Below, piece after piece: positions 25,749 to 34,220 of a stretch of DNA of 38,066 nucleotides. Below the pieces are notes generated by a model, which searched no databases, was not told the origin of the DNA, and was given only the letters and a program-made list of their open reading frames with translations. Each line of letters begins with the position of its first letter. Within the stretch, counting starts at the first letter, position 1. The stretch is taken from the NCBI GenBank assembly GCA_039801245.1, contig JBDRUF010000012.1:1-38066 (forward strand), read 5' to 3'. Made by a program: the position numbers and the translations under genes. The stretch is from a candidate division WOR-3 bacterium. Lineage in GTDB: Bacteria > Hydrothermota > Tepidihabitantia > Tepidihabitantales > Tepidihabitantaceae.

Positions 25749-27091
25749 CAGCCCTTTCTGACAAGTTTTGTTATTACCTCAATATGGGCGGTCTGGGGAA
25801 ACATATCAACGGGCTCAACCTCCTGACAGGTAAACCCGATTTCCTCCAGGACAACCAAATCTCGTGCTAAGGTTGCAGGGTTGCAGGATATATAAACAAT
25901 TGTATTCGGCTTTAACCGGGCGATCTGACGAAGCGTATCGAAATCACAGCCTTTCCGGGGCGGGTCGAGAATAACAATATCAGCGCTGTCAATTTGAGCG
26001 ATATGTTCGTTCACATCACCTTCAATAAACTGGACATTTTTGGCCATCTGCATCTCGGCGTTAAACCGAGCATCGGCTACTGCACTGGGTTCAATCTCAA
26101 TGCCAATAACCTTTTTCACCTTATCGGCGATAATTAGGCTGAGCATCCCCACACCGCTAAACAGGTCAACAACAGATTCATACCCTGATGGTTCTACAAA
26201 ATTTATAACTTTTCGTGCCAACTCCTCTGTCTGAGATATGTTTACCTGAAAGAAGGACTTAGCGGAGACGCGGAACCCCTTTCCTAAAACGACCTGATTG
26301 ATGTAATCCTTACCATAAAGTGGTGTCGTTTCTTTACCTAAGATGCGATTGGTCCTTTCCGGATTGACGCTCTGCACCACGCCCGTTATTTGCGGCAAAT
26401 CTGCCAGCCTCGCCACTATTTTTGAAGAAATTTTCTTTGTCCGGGTGACGAGGATGACCAAAACACCATTGTCGCCCCCCTGACGCAGGATGATATGCCG
26501 AACATTGCCGAGATGTGCTCGCTCATCATAGGGCTTTTCACCACTCATTATAATCGCCTCGTATAAAATCTGGCGGACATCGTCGAATAGCTCCGGATGC
26601 AAAAGACAGGCAGAGATGTCAATGAGCCGGTGGCTCCTTTTTTCATAAAATCCGATTAAGAGGTTCTTTTGCGCCCCCACCGGGTACTGGGTTTTGTTGC
26701 GGTAGCGCCACTCCGCGGATTGAAATTTGATGTTCTTGACCGGGACATAGATTTTGCCCAAATGCTGAAGGGCATCATTTACCAAGAGTTTTTTCACAAC
26801 CAGTTGCCCGGTATAACTGATATGCTGCAGTTGGCAACCGCCACACCGCCCATAATAAGGGCAGGCAGGTTGAATCCGGAGGGGAGAGGGCTCAATCACC
26901 TCTTCAATCTGCGCAACCGCATAGTCGCGCTTACGCAAAACAATCCTTGCCCTGACCCGTTCTTCAGGTGCGGCAAATGGAACAAACACCTTCAGACCAT
27001 CCAGTTCTGCCAGACCATCCCCTCCCAGGATCAACCTGTTCACAAACAACTCTACCGAACCGGTCTGACGGGAGACCGAACTAATTACCAT
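25748..27091 (-). CDS. rlmD: rRNA/tRNA (uracil-C5) methyltransferase, RlmD/RumA-like
   Basis: The 447-residue SAM-dependent enzyme makes 5-methyluridine in RNA. It has an N-terminal TRAM domain (VELFVNRLILGGDGLAEL...FVPFAAPEERVRARI). The 4Fe-4S cluster motif is C77-x5-C83-x2-C86 (CPYYGRCGGCQ), with a further Cys in SACLLHPE. The SAM-binding motif is VVDLFSGVGMLSLI, and the catalytic region has DPPRKGCD and ISCNPATLARD with the nucleophilic Cys. The cluster separates it from TrmA. Which 23S position it methylates (U1939-like or U747-like) is not evident. It overlaps the lptE-like gene by 7 nt with no Shine-Dalgarno of its own. Confidence 0.9.
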   Translation of the reverse strand: MVISSVSRQTGSVELFVNRLILGGDGLAELDGLKVFVPFAAPEERVRARIVLRKRDYAVAQIEEVIEPSPLRIQPACPYYGRCGGCQLQHISYTGQLVVKKLLVNDALQHLGKIYVPVKNIKFQSAEWRYRNKTQYPVGAQKNLLIGFYEKRSHRLIDISACLLHPELFDDVRQILYEAIIMSGEKPYDERAHLGNVRHIILRQGGDNGVLVILVTRTKKISSKIVARLADLPQITGVVQSVNPERTNRILGKETTPLYGKDYINQVVLGKGFRVSAKSFFQVNISQTEELARKVINFVEPSGYESVVDLFSGVGMLSLIIADKVKKVIGIEIEPSAVADARFNAEMQMAKNVQFIEGDVNEHIAQIDSADIVILDPPRKGCDFDTLRQIARLKPNTIVYISCNPATLARDLVVLEEIGFTCQEVEPVDMFPQTAHIEVITKLVRKG

Positions 27092-27582
27092 GCGGTGATA
27101 ATCTGGCGGGTAATTTCACGGGCAAGTTTTTCAATCGCCTCGCTGAGGGCATCCTCTTCAGATTTTCTTTCCGGTTCGTAGGAAATCCTTGTGCTGATGG
27201 TGCCAGAAAAGAAGGGCTCGTTGCGGACCTGGTCTTGTGCCTCCACCTGGGCGGCGAGGCTGATTTCATAGGCGGAGATGGTCTGCTCGGCATCATAGGC
27301 TGCTGCGGTCCTTGAATAACCTGTTAAGGTAATTGAAACCACCAGGTCCGCGTTTTCTAAGGAGGTCACCCGCAGGTTGCGGTCAGAATTGAAGACCCTT
27401 GGCAAAACCAGGCTTAACTCCTCAGCCAGCCCAGGCTGGGTTGTTGAGTTCTCTACCGCGGTAATGGCAACGGTTTTGAGATGGGGTGGAAGCAAAGAGC
27501 GGGTCGAGTAGCCGCAGGAGATGACCGTAAGAAAAATTGCGGTAATAAATAACTCAAGTTTTGAGTTTGTTAATGATTTCAT
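27085..27582 (-). CDS. lptE: LptE-like outer-membrane lipoprotein
   Basis: The 165-residue lipoprotein has a signal peptide ending LTVISC-GYS, where Cys would be lipidated. The following GYSTRSLLPPHLKTVAITAVENSTTQPGLAEELS is characteristic of the LptE family (PF04390): CGYxxxxxLPxxxxxIxIPxFENxTxxPxLE. LptE plugs the LptD barrel that inserts lipopolysaccharide into the outer membrane. ATG 27582 is chosen because it starts the lipoprotein signal and has AAGGTGG upstream. It overlaps the end of thi4 by 29 nt. No LptD gene is in the window. Confidence 0.82.
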   Translation of the reverse strand: MKSLTNSKLELFITAIFLTVISCGYSTRSLLPPHLKTVAITAVENSTTQPGLAEELSLVLPRVFNSDRNLRVTSLENADLVVSITLTGYSRTAAAYDAEQTISAYEISLAAQVEAQDQVRNEPFFSGTISTRISYEPERKSEEDALSEAIEKLAREITRQIITAW

Positions 27583-28333
27583 CTGCCACCTTCTGTCCGG
27601 AGAGAAACATTCCGCCAAATATCGGACCCATTCTTGGCGCGCCCGCTACCGCATTGGCAGCCATTCCTGCCACCCATAATCCTGGATAGACCTCACAGGT
27701 GTTTTCAAGGACCAGTCTTTCGGCACGTTCAGCCCACATCGGTCCCTCGCCTTCGAATCCGCCGGAAGGGGTGTTGAGTTTGACCTTTGCCTTCTGAATA
27801 AGGCGGTTGACAACCTCGGCAGCATGACCGGTGGCATCGACAACCGCTCTTGCCGAGACCGTGAGCGGGTCAACATGAAGTTTTGCCATCTCCACCGCGC
27901 TCCAGTTTATCACCAGACCGCAAACCCTTTGCTCTATCAAAACCACATCCTCAGCACTGACGAGGTTAAATATCTTGACCCCTGCACGACTAACCCGGAC
28001 AAGCAATGCCCCAAGGGTTTCAAGCGGGTCAAGGACAAAGTAGCCTGGTTTGTGTTCCAGGGGCCTGACGCCCAACTCGGTCATAAGTCCGACCGCCTCC
28101 TTTTGCACAACAATTTCAGAAAACATCATCCCACCTCCAGGCATCCCACCACCAGGTTTTAATGCCCGCTCAAAAACAACGGTCTTTAGCCCCTTTTCTG
28201 CTATTTTCCAGGCTGCGGTCAAACCTGAAGGACCAGCACCAACTATCGCCACATCGGTTTTAAGGTTGTCCAAAAACTTTTCTAAAAACCGCTCAACAAT
28301 CGCTTGGGTAATTTCAACTTCTTTTATCATCAT
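27554..28333 (-). CDS. thi4: Thi4-type thiazole synthase, His (sulfide-dependent) form
   Basis: The 259-residue flavoenzyme-like protein makes the adenylated thiazole precursor of thiamine from NAD and glycine. The FAD/NAD fold is VAIVGAGPSGLTAAWKIA at about residue 28, followed by the family-specific PGGGMPGGGMMF. VVDATGHAAEVVNRL and the C-terminal AVAGAPRMGPIFGGMFLSG are also diagnostic. The sulfur-donating Cys of the yeast suicide enzyme is replaced by His153 (AKLHVDP), as in methanogen Thi4, which uses free sulfide and turns over catalytically. This fits an anaerobic, sulfidic setting. The start is ATG 28333, fixed by the promoter 5 nt upstream. Longer frames upstream lie across that promoter. 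Confidence 0.92.
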   Translation of the reverse strand: MMIKEVEITQAIVERFLEKFLDNLKTDVAIVGAGPSGLTAAWKIAEKGLKTVVFERALKPGGGMPGGGMMFSEIVVQKEAVGLMTELGVRPLEHKPGYFVLDPLETLGALLVRVSRAGVKIFNLVSAEDVVLIEQRVCGLVINWSAVEMAKLHVDPLTVSARAVVDATGHAAEVVNRLIQKAKVKLNTPSGGFEGEGPMWAERAERLVLENTCEVYPGLWVAGMAANAVAGAPRMGPIFGGMFLSGQKVADEIINKLKT

Positions 28334-28338
28334 AATTA

Positions 28339-28366
28339 ATGGTAAACAGATGCCAGCATAAGTCAA
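28339..28366 (-). promoter_or_regulatory. Leaderless promoter of thi4 operon
   Basis: On the minus strand, TTGACT (28366-28361), a 16-bp spacer and TACCAT (28344-28339) lie 5 nt before the ATG at 28333. It probably drives thi4 through polX. I see no TPP riboswitch. Confidence 0.7.
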
Positions 28367-28541
28367 GCGGCTGATGGGGGAAAGAAGCAATATTGTAATG
28401 ACCAATACCATTTTTGCCCTGGGGGCTGTCCCTCGGAAAATTTGGTATCAAGATAAGATTTTAAATTTCAATTACTTAACAGAAAAGGACAGCGCTAATT
28501 TGGTGTATATATACATAAACTTAAGCAGCTGGCTTTAGTTG

Positions 28542-28569
28542 TTGACAAAAGGAAGGGAAGGGTTATAAT
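28542..28569 (+). promoter_or_regulatory. Strong promoter of the DUF4870-like pair
   Basis: TTGACA (28542-28547), a 16-bp spacer and a perfect TATAAT (28564-28569) match the full consensus. The leader to the ATG at 28583 would be only about 6 nt and has no Shine-Dalgarno. Confidence 0.78.
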
Positions 28570-28582
28570 ACCTGCACAAAGT

Positions 28583-28999
28583 ATGGCAGAAATAAAGATT
28601 GAAGGAGAAGGCGAGAACTTATCTCAGGAGATAAGAATCCTGTCGGCAATTGGCTACCTGCCGATGCTTTTCTTTTTACCCCTGATTCTCAGACCAAAGG
28701 ATGGTTTTTGCCGTTTTCACGGTATTCAGAGCCTGGTAATTTTGCTCGCACTGGCAACTGTTTGGGTTGCGATTTACATCCTTGACTTTATCCTGGGCAA
28801 GGTTTTGGGAAGTATGATTCTTTTGGGCTTTATCTTTAAGATTACCGCCTGGCTTGTCCATTATGTTGCCGGGACCGCAATCTCAATTCTGTACATTTTA
28901 TTGATAATTTACTGTTTCATTCAGGCAGCCGCGGGTCAGCGCTGGCGGGTTCCGGTATTGGGAGCCTATGCGGAGCGGCTGCACATCCGTTATGAATAA
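28583..28999 (+). CDS. DUF4870-like membrane protein A
   Basis: The 138-residue protein has three to four membrane segments (about residues 28-42, 53-74, 80-98 and 100-120). The pattern LSAIGYLPMLFFLPLILRPKDGFCRFHGIQSLVIL matches the DUF4870/Tic20-like form, in which a short cytoplasmic CxFH loop joins the first two helices. The next gene encodes a clear relative (FCKFHVKQGIML at the same place), so the pair arose by duplication. No function is established for the family. It has a near-consensus promoter and an almost absent leader. Confidence 0.7.
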   Translation: MAEIKIEGEGENLSQEIRILSAIGYLPMLFFLPLILRPKDGFCRFHGIQSLVILLALATVWVAIYILDFILGKVLGSMILLGFIFKITAWLVHYVAGTAISILYILLIIYCFIQAAAGQRWRVPVLGAYAERLHIRYE

Positions 29000-29019
29000 A
29001 ACCTAAAAAGGAGGAGTCA

Positions 29020-29364
29020 ATGGCAGAGGAAGAAAAAAGGATAGAGAGCGGTGATGATGTGGAAAAGGGCAAAGGCCTGGCCTGGCTATCATATCTTGGG
29101 ATTCTCTGGCTTGTGCCGCTGTTGGCAATGAAGGAGAATGAGTTCTGCAAGTTCCATGTCAAACAGGGAATAATGCTGACAATCTGGTTTGTGGCGATCA
29201 GCATCGTCGGTGCAATACCGTTTATCGGCTGGTTTGTCATCTGGCCAATCGGCTACATCTTCGGGCTTGTTATGATGATAATGGGCATCATCAATGCCGC
29301 CACCGGCAAGTACTGGAAGATGCCATTCTTAGGAGGGCTGGCAGCCAACTGGTTCAAATTCTAA
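29020..29364 (+). CDS. DUF4870-like membrane protein B
   Basis: The 114-residue paralogue of the preceding gene starts with an acidic/basic tail (EEEKRIESGDDVEKGKG). It then has LAWLSYLGILWLVPLLAMKENEFCKFHVKQGIML and two further helices ending AATGKYWKMPFLG, the typical DUF4870 end. It carries an AAAAAGGAGGAG Shine-Dalgarno, unlike its leader-poor upstream neighbour, from which it is separated by 20 nt. The role is unknown. Confidence 0.75.
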   Translation: MAEEEKRIESGDDVEKGKGLAWLSYLGILWLVPLLAMKENEFCKFHVKQGIMLTIWFVAISIVGAIPFIGWFVIWPIGYIFGLVMMIMGIINAATGKYWKMPFLGGLAANWFKF

Positions 29365-29444
29365 AGAGCGATACCTTGTTCTGATAATAAATATTATGTA
29401 AACTAAATAGAGAAACCTGTTAAACCCTTTTAGTCAACTTTAAT

Positions 29445-30485
29445 TTATTCCCTTTCCCCTATTGAAAACTTTGTATACCAGTCCAAAAGAACCCTACCAC
29501 AGTTTTCCCAGAGAAAGTTTTTCCGGATGTGCTCTTTAAGTTCGTTTGTTTTGGGTCTATTCAGGCTCTGTTTTATTGCCCTTTCTATTGATGAAACTGA
29601 TTTTGGTTCAAGATAGGTGGCATAGTTCCCAAAATACTCCTTTGTGCCACCATAGCAGGTTATGCACACCTTTGCTCCTGCCAGCCCTGCCTCAAGTGCT
29701 GAAAGCCCTGGTGTTTCATATAAAGATGGTAATACAAATGTGTCGCAGGCAGCATAGGCAGACTCGAGGAGCGGCGAATCTGGTGCCAGTTGGGGAATCA
29801 ATTTCAGGTTTGGTGCCCCTTCAATAATTTTAAGGCATTTTTGGCTGTATTCATTGTTTAAGACCGGACCGATTATCACCCCGGGTATCCGGTTCTTTTT
29901 TAACACCTGCAACAAAGGCAGGAGGTTCTTTCTGCCCATACCGATGTGACCAACATAGAGAACAAACTCCTTAATCCCGTATTCCTTGATAAAAGGGTCG
30001 GGCTGGGCATAATAAAACCTTTCCTCAACACCATTGGGAACAACCCCGATTTTTTCTTTTGGAATGTCAAAGCCGCGGGCAATCAGCTCTCCTTCCTCAA
30101 CGGTATTAACCAGTATCAGGTCTGCCATCCCGCACAGCTCCTTGCAGAAGAGATGCTCGGTCCAGTACCCGCCATATCTTCTTATTTTTGTTACAACGGC
30201 TAGCGCTGCCCTTAACTTGGCAGGCTGGTGACGGCTGTAAAATACCGGTGTTAATATCAGTTTCATTCCCAGACCTTTTATTGCCCGACCAAGGTGGTAT
30301 GTGCCCACATTGGCGCCAAAAAGGTGGAAAAGGTTGAACTCGCTTAGGTCATATCTTTTCCACGGGTCAAAAAGTTCAACATTAACACCAAGTTTATTCA
30401 AAACCCGGGCAAGTGAGCGAACCTGAACCTCAACACCACCGCCAAGCAAAGTTACCGCTGAGAATGAGCCAAAAAGAGCCTTCAT
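29445..30485 (-). CDS. GT4-family glycosyltransferase
   Basis: The 346-residue cytoplasmic GT-B enzyme would transfer a sugar from a nucleotide-sugar to a glycan. The N-terminal acceptor domain begins LFGSFSAVTLLGGGVEVQVRSLARVLNKLG. The donor domain has VVPNGVEERFY, FVLYVGHIGMGRKNLLPLL and the E-x7-E motif in LPSLYETPGLSALEAGLAG. It is the last gene of the minus-strand glycan cluster and starts about 8 nt after the deacetylase stop. The specific sugar is not predictable. Confidence 0.88.
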   Translation of the reverse strand: MKALFGSFSAVTLLGGGVEVQVRSLARVLNKLGVNVELFDPWKRYDLSEFNLFHLFGANVGTYHLGRAIKGLGMKLILTPVFYSRHQPAKLRAALAVVTKIRRYGGYWTEHLFCKELCGMADLILVNTVEEGELIARGFDIPKEKIGVVPNGVEERFYYAQPDPFIKEYGIKEFVLYVGHIGMGRKNLLPLLQVLKKNRIPGVIIGPVLNNEYSQKCLKIIEGAPNLKLIPQLAPDSPLLESAYAACDTFVLPSLYETPGLSALEAGLAGAKVCITCYGGTKEYFGNYATYLEPKSVSSIERAIKQSLNRPKTNELKEHIRKNFLWENCGRVLLDWYTKFSIGERE

Positions 30486-30493
30486 CTCATCAA

Positions 30494-31993
30494 CTATACC
30501 ATTTCCCCCTTAATCTGCAACCTCCTCTGGATTTGCCTGACCATTTCCTGGATGCGCAGTTTCAATGGGTAGCTTTTTGTCCTGATCTCCTCTCGGTCAA
30601 ATGGCACCACCAGAACCGGTTCCCATTTGAGGGCATCAAAATCTATCCTTTGGGTGGTTAATGGCAGAGTTGCCATTTTTCCCAAATATTTTAGGACAAT
30701 ATTTATATCCGATATCCCGTTCGCCGCCTCTAAATCAATTTCCCCTTCATTAAACCGGCAACTGTATTTGACCCTTTCCCTCTGCTGCCACCATCGGCAG
30801 TATTCGCCAAGTGTCATAAAGGAACCGCACCGCTCAAGCCCATATTTCAGAACCTCGGTGATAACCCTTGGGTAGCGGACAATCATATCCGGATGGTCAT
30901 AGAGAAAACAGGGCTCTCCCCTGGCAATCTGTAAATCAATCACCCTCTGGTAATACTCTATCATCCTCTTTTCATCCATTTTTGCCCAGGCGAGTCTGCC
31001 CAAGGAGACCGGGTGAACTGGAATCTGCATTACCGGGCTTTCCTTTTGATTAACAATCGGTCTGGAAGGGACATCATCATAGGAGTAACCGAACTCGCTT
31101 GAGTATTCAAACCCAAGTTCAGCAAATACCTTATCAAGGGTTTCGTTCCATATCCCATAGGGTGCGGCAACACCTTTGGGATTTACCCCTGCCCTTTTTA
31201 AAATCTCAACACCTTGAGAGAAGTTGCGGTAATTGCGCTCAAAATCGGGATAGATTAGATGCCGGTGGCAGTGGAGTTGAATCTCCTGACCGGAAAGAAC
31301 CTTGACAACATCAACGATGTCATTGGTAAAGGTTGCGGTTCTTAAAAACCAGGTCCATCTCATCTTAAGCCTTTTGGCAATCTCTGCTGCGGCTATAATC
31401 TCTGCAGGTGAACTGAAATCGGTATCAATCCGAAAGCCAAATACTGACCGATGCCCTTTGGGCACGTAGGAGAGGTGGAGATAGGGAATGTTTTGGAAGT
31501 TCAGAATTGCCCTCAGGCAGCCGGCAAAAAGCCTCCTTAGCCCTCCCCTATCTGCAGTGGCAACCGTTTCATAGGGTAGCCTTCTGCCTCTCGCAAGAAA
31601 CCGCTTCAACCTCGTTCCCCGATGCCTAAGCAAGAACTTCGGTTCAAATGGCAGGACAATCAATTGACCAGAGCCGTTGTCTTCACCCTGATAAAGGAAG
31701 TTTTGCCCTTTGTCCGTTTTGCCGGTGTTGGCAGATTTTGGTATCAGACACCAGGCGTTGATGTCAACCAGCCCGGTATTGAAAAAGATTTCGGTTTTAT
31801 CCGGAGCAAGAAATTTGACCCTGACCCTTTTACCAAGAACCTCTTTGGGCAAATCGCTGGTTGTGCTCAAAATGGTCTGACCGTTCCTGGTGTTGATAAA
31901 AACCCGGGCATCAATCTCTTCTACCGCAAAAGGAACCCCCTCCTGTCTTAATAATGAATTAAGGTAAATATCCTGGTCTTTAAGATATACCAT
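30494..31993 (-). CDS. NodB-type polysaccharide deacetylase-like protein
   Basis: The 499-residue protein has a central NodB-homology domain (about residues 188-380). FGFRIDTDFSSP supplies the D-x-D-type catalytic/metal start, and LHCHRHLIYPDF gives the metal His pair. A later AAPYGIWNETLDKVFAELGFEYSSEFGYSYDD and the C-terminal DHPDM complete the fold. Such enzymes remove N- or O-acetyl groups from glycans. The first 180 residues and the last 90 are not recognised. It lies 3 nt before the end of the upstream glycosyltransferase gene, so the two are co-transcribed. Confidence 0.82.
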   Translation of the reverse strand: MVYLKDQDIYLNSLLRQEGVPFAVEEIDARVFINTRNGQTILSTTSDLPKEVLGKRVRVKFLAPDKTEIFFNTGLVDINAWCLIPKSANTGKTDKGQNFLYQGEDNGSGQLIVLPFEPKFLLRHRGTRLKRFLARGRRLPYETVATADRGGLRRLFAGCLRAILNFQNIPYLHLSYVPKGHRSVFGFRIDTDFSSPAEIIAAAEIAKRLKMRWTWFLRTATFTNDIVDVVKVLSGQEIQLHCHRHLIYPDFERNYRNFSQGVEILKRAGVNPKGVAAPYGIWNETLDKVFAELGFEYSSEFGYSYDDVPSRPIVNQKESPVMQIPVHPVSLGRLAWAKMDEKRMIEYYQRVIDLQIARGEPCFLYDHPDMIVRYPRVITEVLKYGLERCGSFMTLGEYCRWWQQRERVKYSCRFNEGEIDLEAANGISDINIVLKYLGKMATLPLTTQRIDFDALKWEPVLVVPFDREEIRTKSYPLKLRIQEMVRQIQRRLQIKGEMV

Positions 31994-31996
31994 CTT

Positions 31997-33139
31997 TCAA
32001 CCGCTGAGCCGCTCGTAGATTTCCATCAGGACCTTCTCCGCATTTTGCCAGTTGTATTTACTCTCTGCCGCACCTCTGCCTGCCAGACCCCGGCGAATCG
32101 CCTCCTCTGGGTTTTCCAGGACCTGATTGAGCGCAGCCGCAATCGCATCTGGTCTTGTCGGGTCAACAAGCCAGCCGCACCGGGCATCATTCACAATCCG
32201 GGCTATCTCCGGAAAGTTGCTGGCAACAACCGCCAAACCGGCGAGCATAAACTCAAAAAGTTTACTGGGCTGATTTGTCCAGTCATTGCCCCTTTTAGGC
32301 TGGAGAAGAATCACCCCACCAAGGCAGGGCCTGATGATTTCAAAAACCTTGGCATAGGAGTCAACCCTTTCAAGGAAGCGGACATTCTCCTCAAGATGGT
32401 TTTCCCTGATAAACCCTTTTGCCCAGGTCTCAATGTCATCACGCGGGTCAAACTCCCCCCTGACCAGGAGCCGCACATTCGGAAACCGTGGCTTTACCAT
32501 TGTCAGCGCCTTTAACAGGCGGTCAAAACCCCTCGGACGGCAGATTAGCCCGGTATAAACAAACCAGGGCTCTCTTTTATTCAAAGGCTCTTTAACCAGT
32601 TCCAGGGGTGCATAATTGGGAACCTGCCTTGCCCTTCTGCCCCGGCGCTGAAACCGTCTTGCCCGCAACGGGTTTGTCTCAATTATTTCATCTGCATTTT
32701 TAGTCGCCCGATATTCAAGACAGGTGACAACCAGCCAGCCAAGAAGGCGCAAGGGCAAGGGAAAGTCATTCCGGTCAAGATACATCTGCGGAAACCACTC
32801 GCACGACTCATAAACTATCTTCACCTTTGGACGATGCCTTTTAATCAGAAATCCAATCCCCAAACACCAGGGGTCACAACAGTGATAAATATCCGCCCGC
32901 TGTTCAATTGCGATTCGGGCAATCTCCTTTAAGGTCAAAACCTTCCTAACCCCTTGATGCTCTTTGACACTGATGAGTTTTATCCCATCTTGATAATGAA
33001 TGCCGCTTTCCCTTCCCAGACCGATGATGGTCACATCATAACCGGCGATTTTGAGCGAGCGCGCCTCCCGGTCAAGAAAGCGGGTGTAATCCGTAGGGTG
33101 GGATGATGTCAAAAAACAGACCCTGATTTTGCGCCCCAT
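31997..33139 (-). CDS. GT4-family glycosyltransferase
   Basis: The 380-residue GT-B enzyme has an N-terminal domain IRVCFLTSSHPTDYTRFLDREARSLKIAGYDVTIIG and a donor domain with PWFVYTGLICRPRGFDRLLKAL, the PSKLFEFMLAGLAVVASNFPEIARIV acceptor loop and GWLVDPTRPDAIA. These are standard glycosyltransferase group 1 features. It is the second gene after the deacetylase-fold (HDAC-like) gene and the first of three tightly packed glycan genes. Substrate unknown. Confidence 0.88.
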   Translation of the reverse strand: MGRKIRVCFLTSSHPTDYTRFLDREARSLKIAGYDVTIIGLGRESGIHYQDGIKLISVKEHQGVRKVLTLKEIARIAIEQRADIYHCCDPWCLGIGFLIKRHRPKVKIVYESCEWFPQMYLDRNDFPLPLRLLGWLVVTCLEYRATKNADEIIETNPLRARRFQRRGRRARQVPNYAPLELVKEPLNKREPWFVYTGLICRPRGFDRLLKALTMVKPRFPNVRLLVRGEFDPRDDIETWAKGFIRENHLEENVRFLERVDSYAKVFEIIRPCLGGVILLQPKRGNDWTNQPSKLFEFMLAGLAVVASNFPEIARIVNDARCGWLVDPTRPDAIAAALNQVLENPEEAIRRGLAGRGAAESKYNWQNAEKVLMEIYERLSG

Positions 33140-33153
33140 TCGTTTATGGGTAA

Positions 33154-33167
33154 GGGTCTAAAGACCC
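33154..33167 (-). terminator. Short stem-loop between HDAC-like gene and glycan genes
   Basis: GGGTC-TTTA-GACCC lies just downstream (minus strand) of the HDAC-like stop at 33173. It has a 5-bp stem and only a weak T-tract. It may be a weak terminator or attenuator; the 33-nt gap still permits co-transcription. Confidence 0.35.
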
Positions 33168-33172
33168 AGTTT

Positions 33173-34135
33173 TTACTTCTCTGTTTTTTCGTTCCTGTTC
33201 TGGTTGTTATTAATGTTATTTTCCTCTGCTGCCTTTGGCGGCAACTGTCCGAGTGCGCGCAGGCACTCCCGCGCGGTATTGACATGAATCTCAACCGTAT
33301 CCTCGGTGTTCAGGGCATAGCCGCCTGCCAAGACCGGCACAACCGGAATCCCTGCCTTATAGCAGTTGCTTATCACCATCCTGTCCCGCAATGCCAGCCC
33401 CCTTTTGGTCAGACGCAATGTCCCCAACTTGTCGTTCATATAAGGGTCCGCACCAGCAACATATATCACCAGCTCCGGCTTGTGCTCCTCAATAATCCTG
33501 GGCACCGCCTCCTGGATGTGCCTCAGATACTCCTCATCACCGGCGTCATCATCAAGCCCGATGTCCCAACTTGAGCGCTCCTTTATCGGATACAGATGCT
33601 CCTGATGGATGGAAAAGGTAAAGACCCTGGGGTCATCCTGAAATATCCGCGCGGTGCCATTGCCCTGATGCAGGTCGCAGTCAATTACCGCCACCCGCTC
33701 AACCTTGCCCTCAGACTGCAGTTTTCTGATTGCCACCGCAATGTCGTTGATATAGCAGAACCCCTCAGCCCGGTCAGCAAAGGCATGATGGAACCCGCCA
33801 CCGATGTGCATCGCAATCTTATCCTCAAGGGCAAAACGGCTGGCAAGGATTGTACCCGAACTGTGCAGGAGAAACCCGAACACAATCTCCCAGGTCAGGG
33901 GCAATTCAGAGCGGACCGTTCTTGATGTCCAGCGCAGGTTCAAGAGGTCGTCAAGATAATCCTTGGTATGCACCAGCCTGATGTCATCAATCACCGGCTC
34001 TGGCGGCTCAAAAAAATCGCCCTCCTGTACCAGCCCCTTGGCAAGCAGCGACTCCTTCACCATCTTATACTTGTCGGTCGGAAAGACATGAACGCCGATA
34101 TTGAAATGATACCGGTCGGAATATACAAATCTCAT
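33173..34135 (-). CDS. Histone-deacetylase-fold (AcuC/class II HDAC-like) enzyme
   Basis: The 320-residue zinc deacetylase has all active-site residues of the arginase/deacetylase superfamily. His116-His117 lie in GGGFHHAFADRAEGFCYIND, the zinc ligands Asp154 and His156 in VIDCDLHQGNGTA, and the third ligand Asp230 in AGADPYMNDKLGTL; the AGGY motif follows. The C-terminal tail is Asn/Lys-rich (ENNINNNQNRNEKTEK). Bacterial relatives act on acetylated polyamines, small amides or lysines. It stands upstream of two glycosyltransferases and a polysaccharide deacetylase on the same strand. The promoter is at 34181-34208, and an AAGGAT Shine-Dalgarno precedes the ATG. Confidence 0.9.
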   Translation of the reverse strand: MRFVYSDRYHFNIGVHVFPTDKYKMVKESLLAKGLVQEGDFFEPPEPVIDDIRLVHTKDYLDDLLNLRWTSRTVRSELPLTWEIVFGFLLHSSGTILASRFALEDKIAMHIGGGFHHAFADRAEGFCYINDIAVAIRKLQSEGKVERVAVIDCDLHQGNGTARIFQDDPRVFTFSIHQEHLYPIKERSSWDIGLDDDAGDEEYLRHIQEAVPRIIEEHKPELVIYVAGADPYMNDKLGTLRLTKRGLALRDRMVISNCYKAGIPVVPVLAGGYALNTEDTVEIHVNTARECLRALGQLPPKAAEENNINNNQNRNEKTEK

Positions 34136-34180
34136 ATCAACTTATCCTTTTGGTTCTTCTGTAATCTTAAATAAGAGAAA

Positions 34181-34208
34181 ATTATAGCAAATAAAAACCC
34201 GTTGTCAA
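34181..34208 (-). promoter_or_regulatory. Promoter of HDAC-like gene and glycan cluster
   Basis: On the minus strand, TTGACA (34208-34203), a 16-bp spacer and a perfect TATAAT (34186-34181) are followed by a leader of about 40 nt containing AAGGAT. This is a leadered, near-consensus promoter. Confidence 0.75.
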
Positions 34209-34220
34209 ACCAATCACCAA

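Noticed and set aside
28504-28515. GTATATATAC palindrome before the DUF4870-like promoter
   Set aside because: A simple AT alternation in AT-rich DNA; too low in complexity to call an operator.
28334-28582. TPP riboswitch upstream of thi4
   Set aside because: The promoter reaches to 5 nt before the start codon, leaving no leader, and no CUGAGA-type motif is seen.
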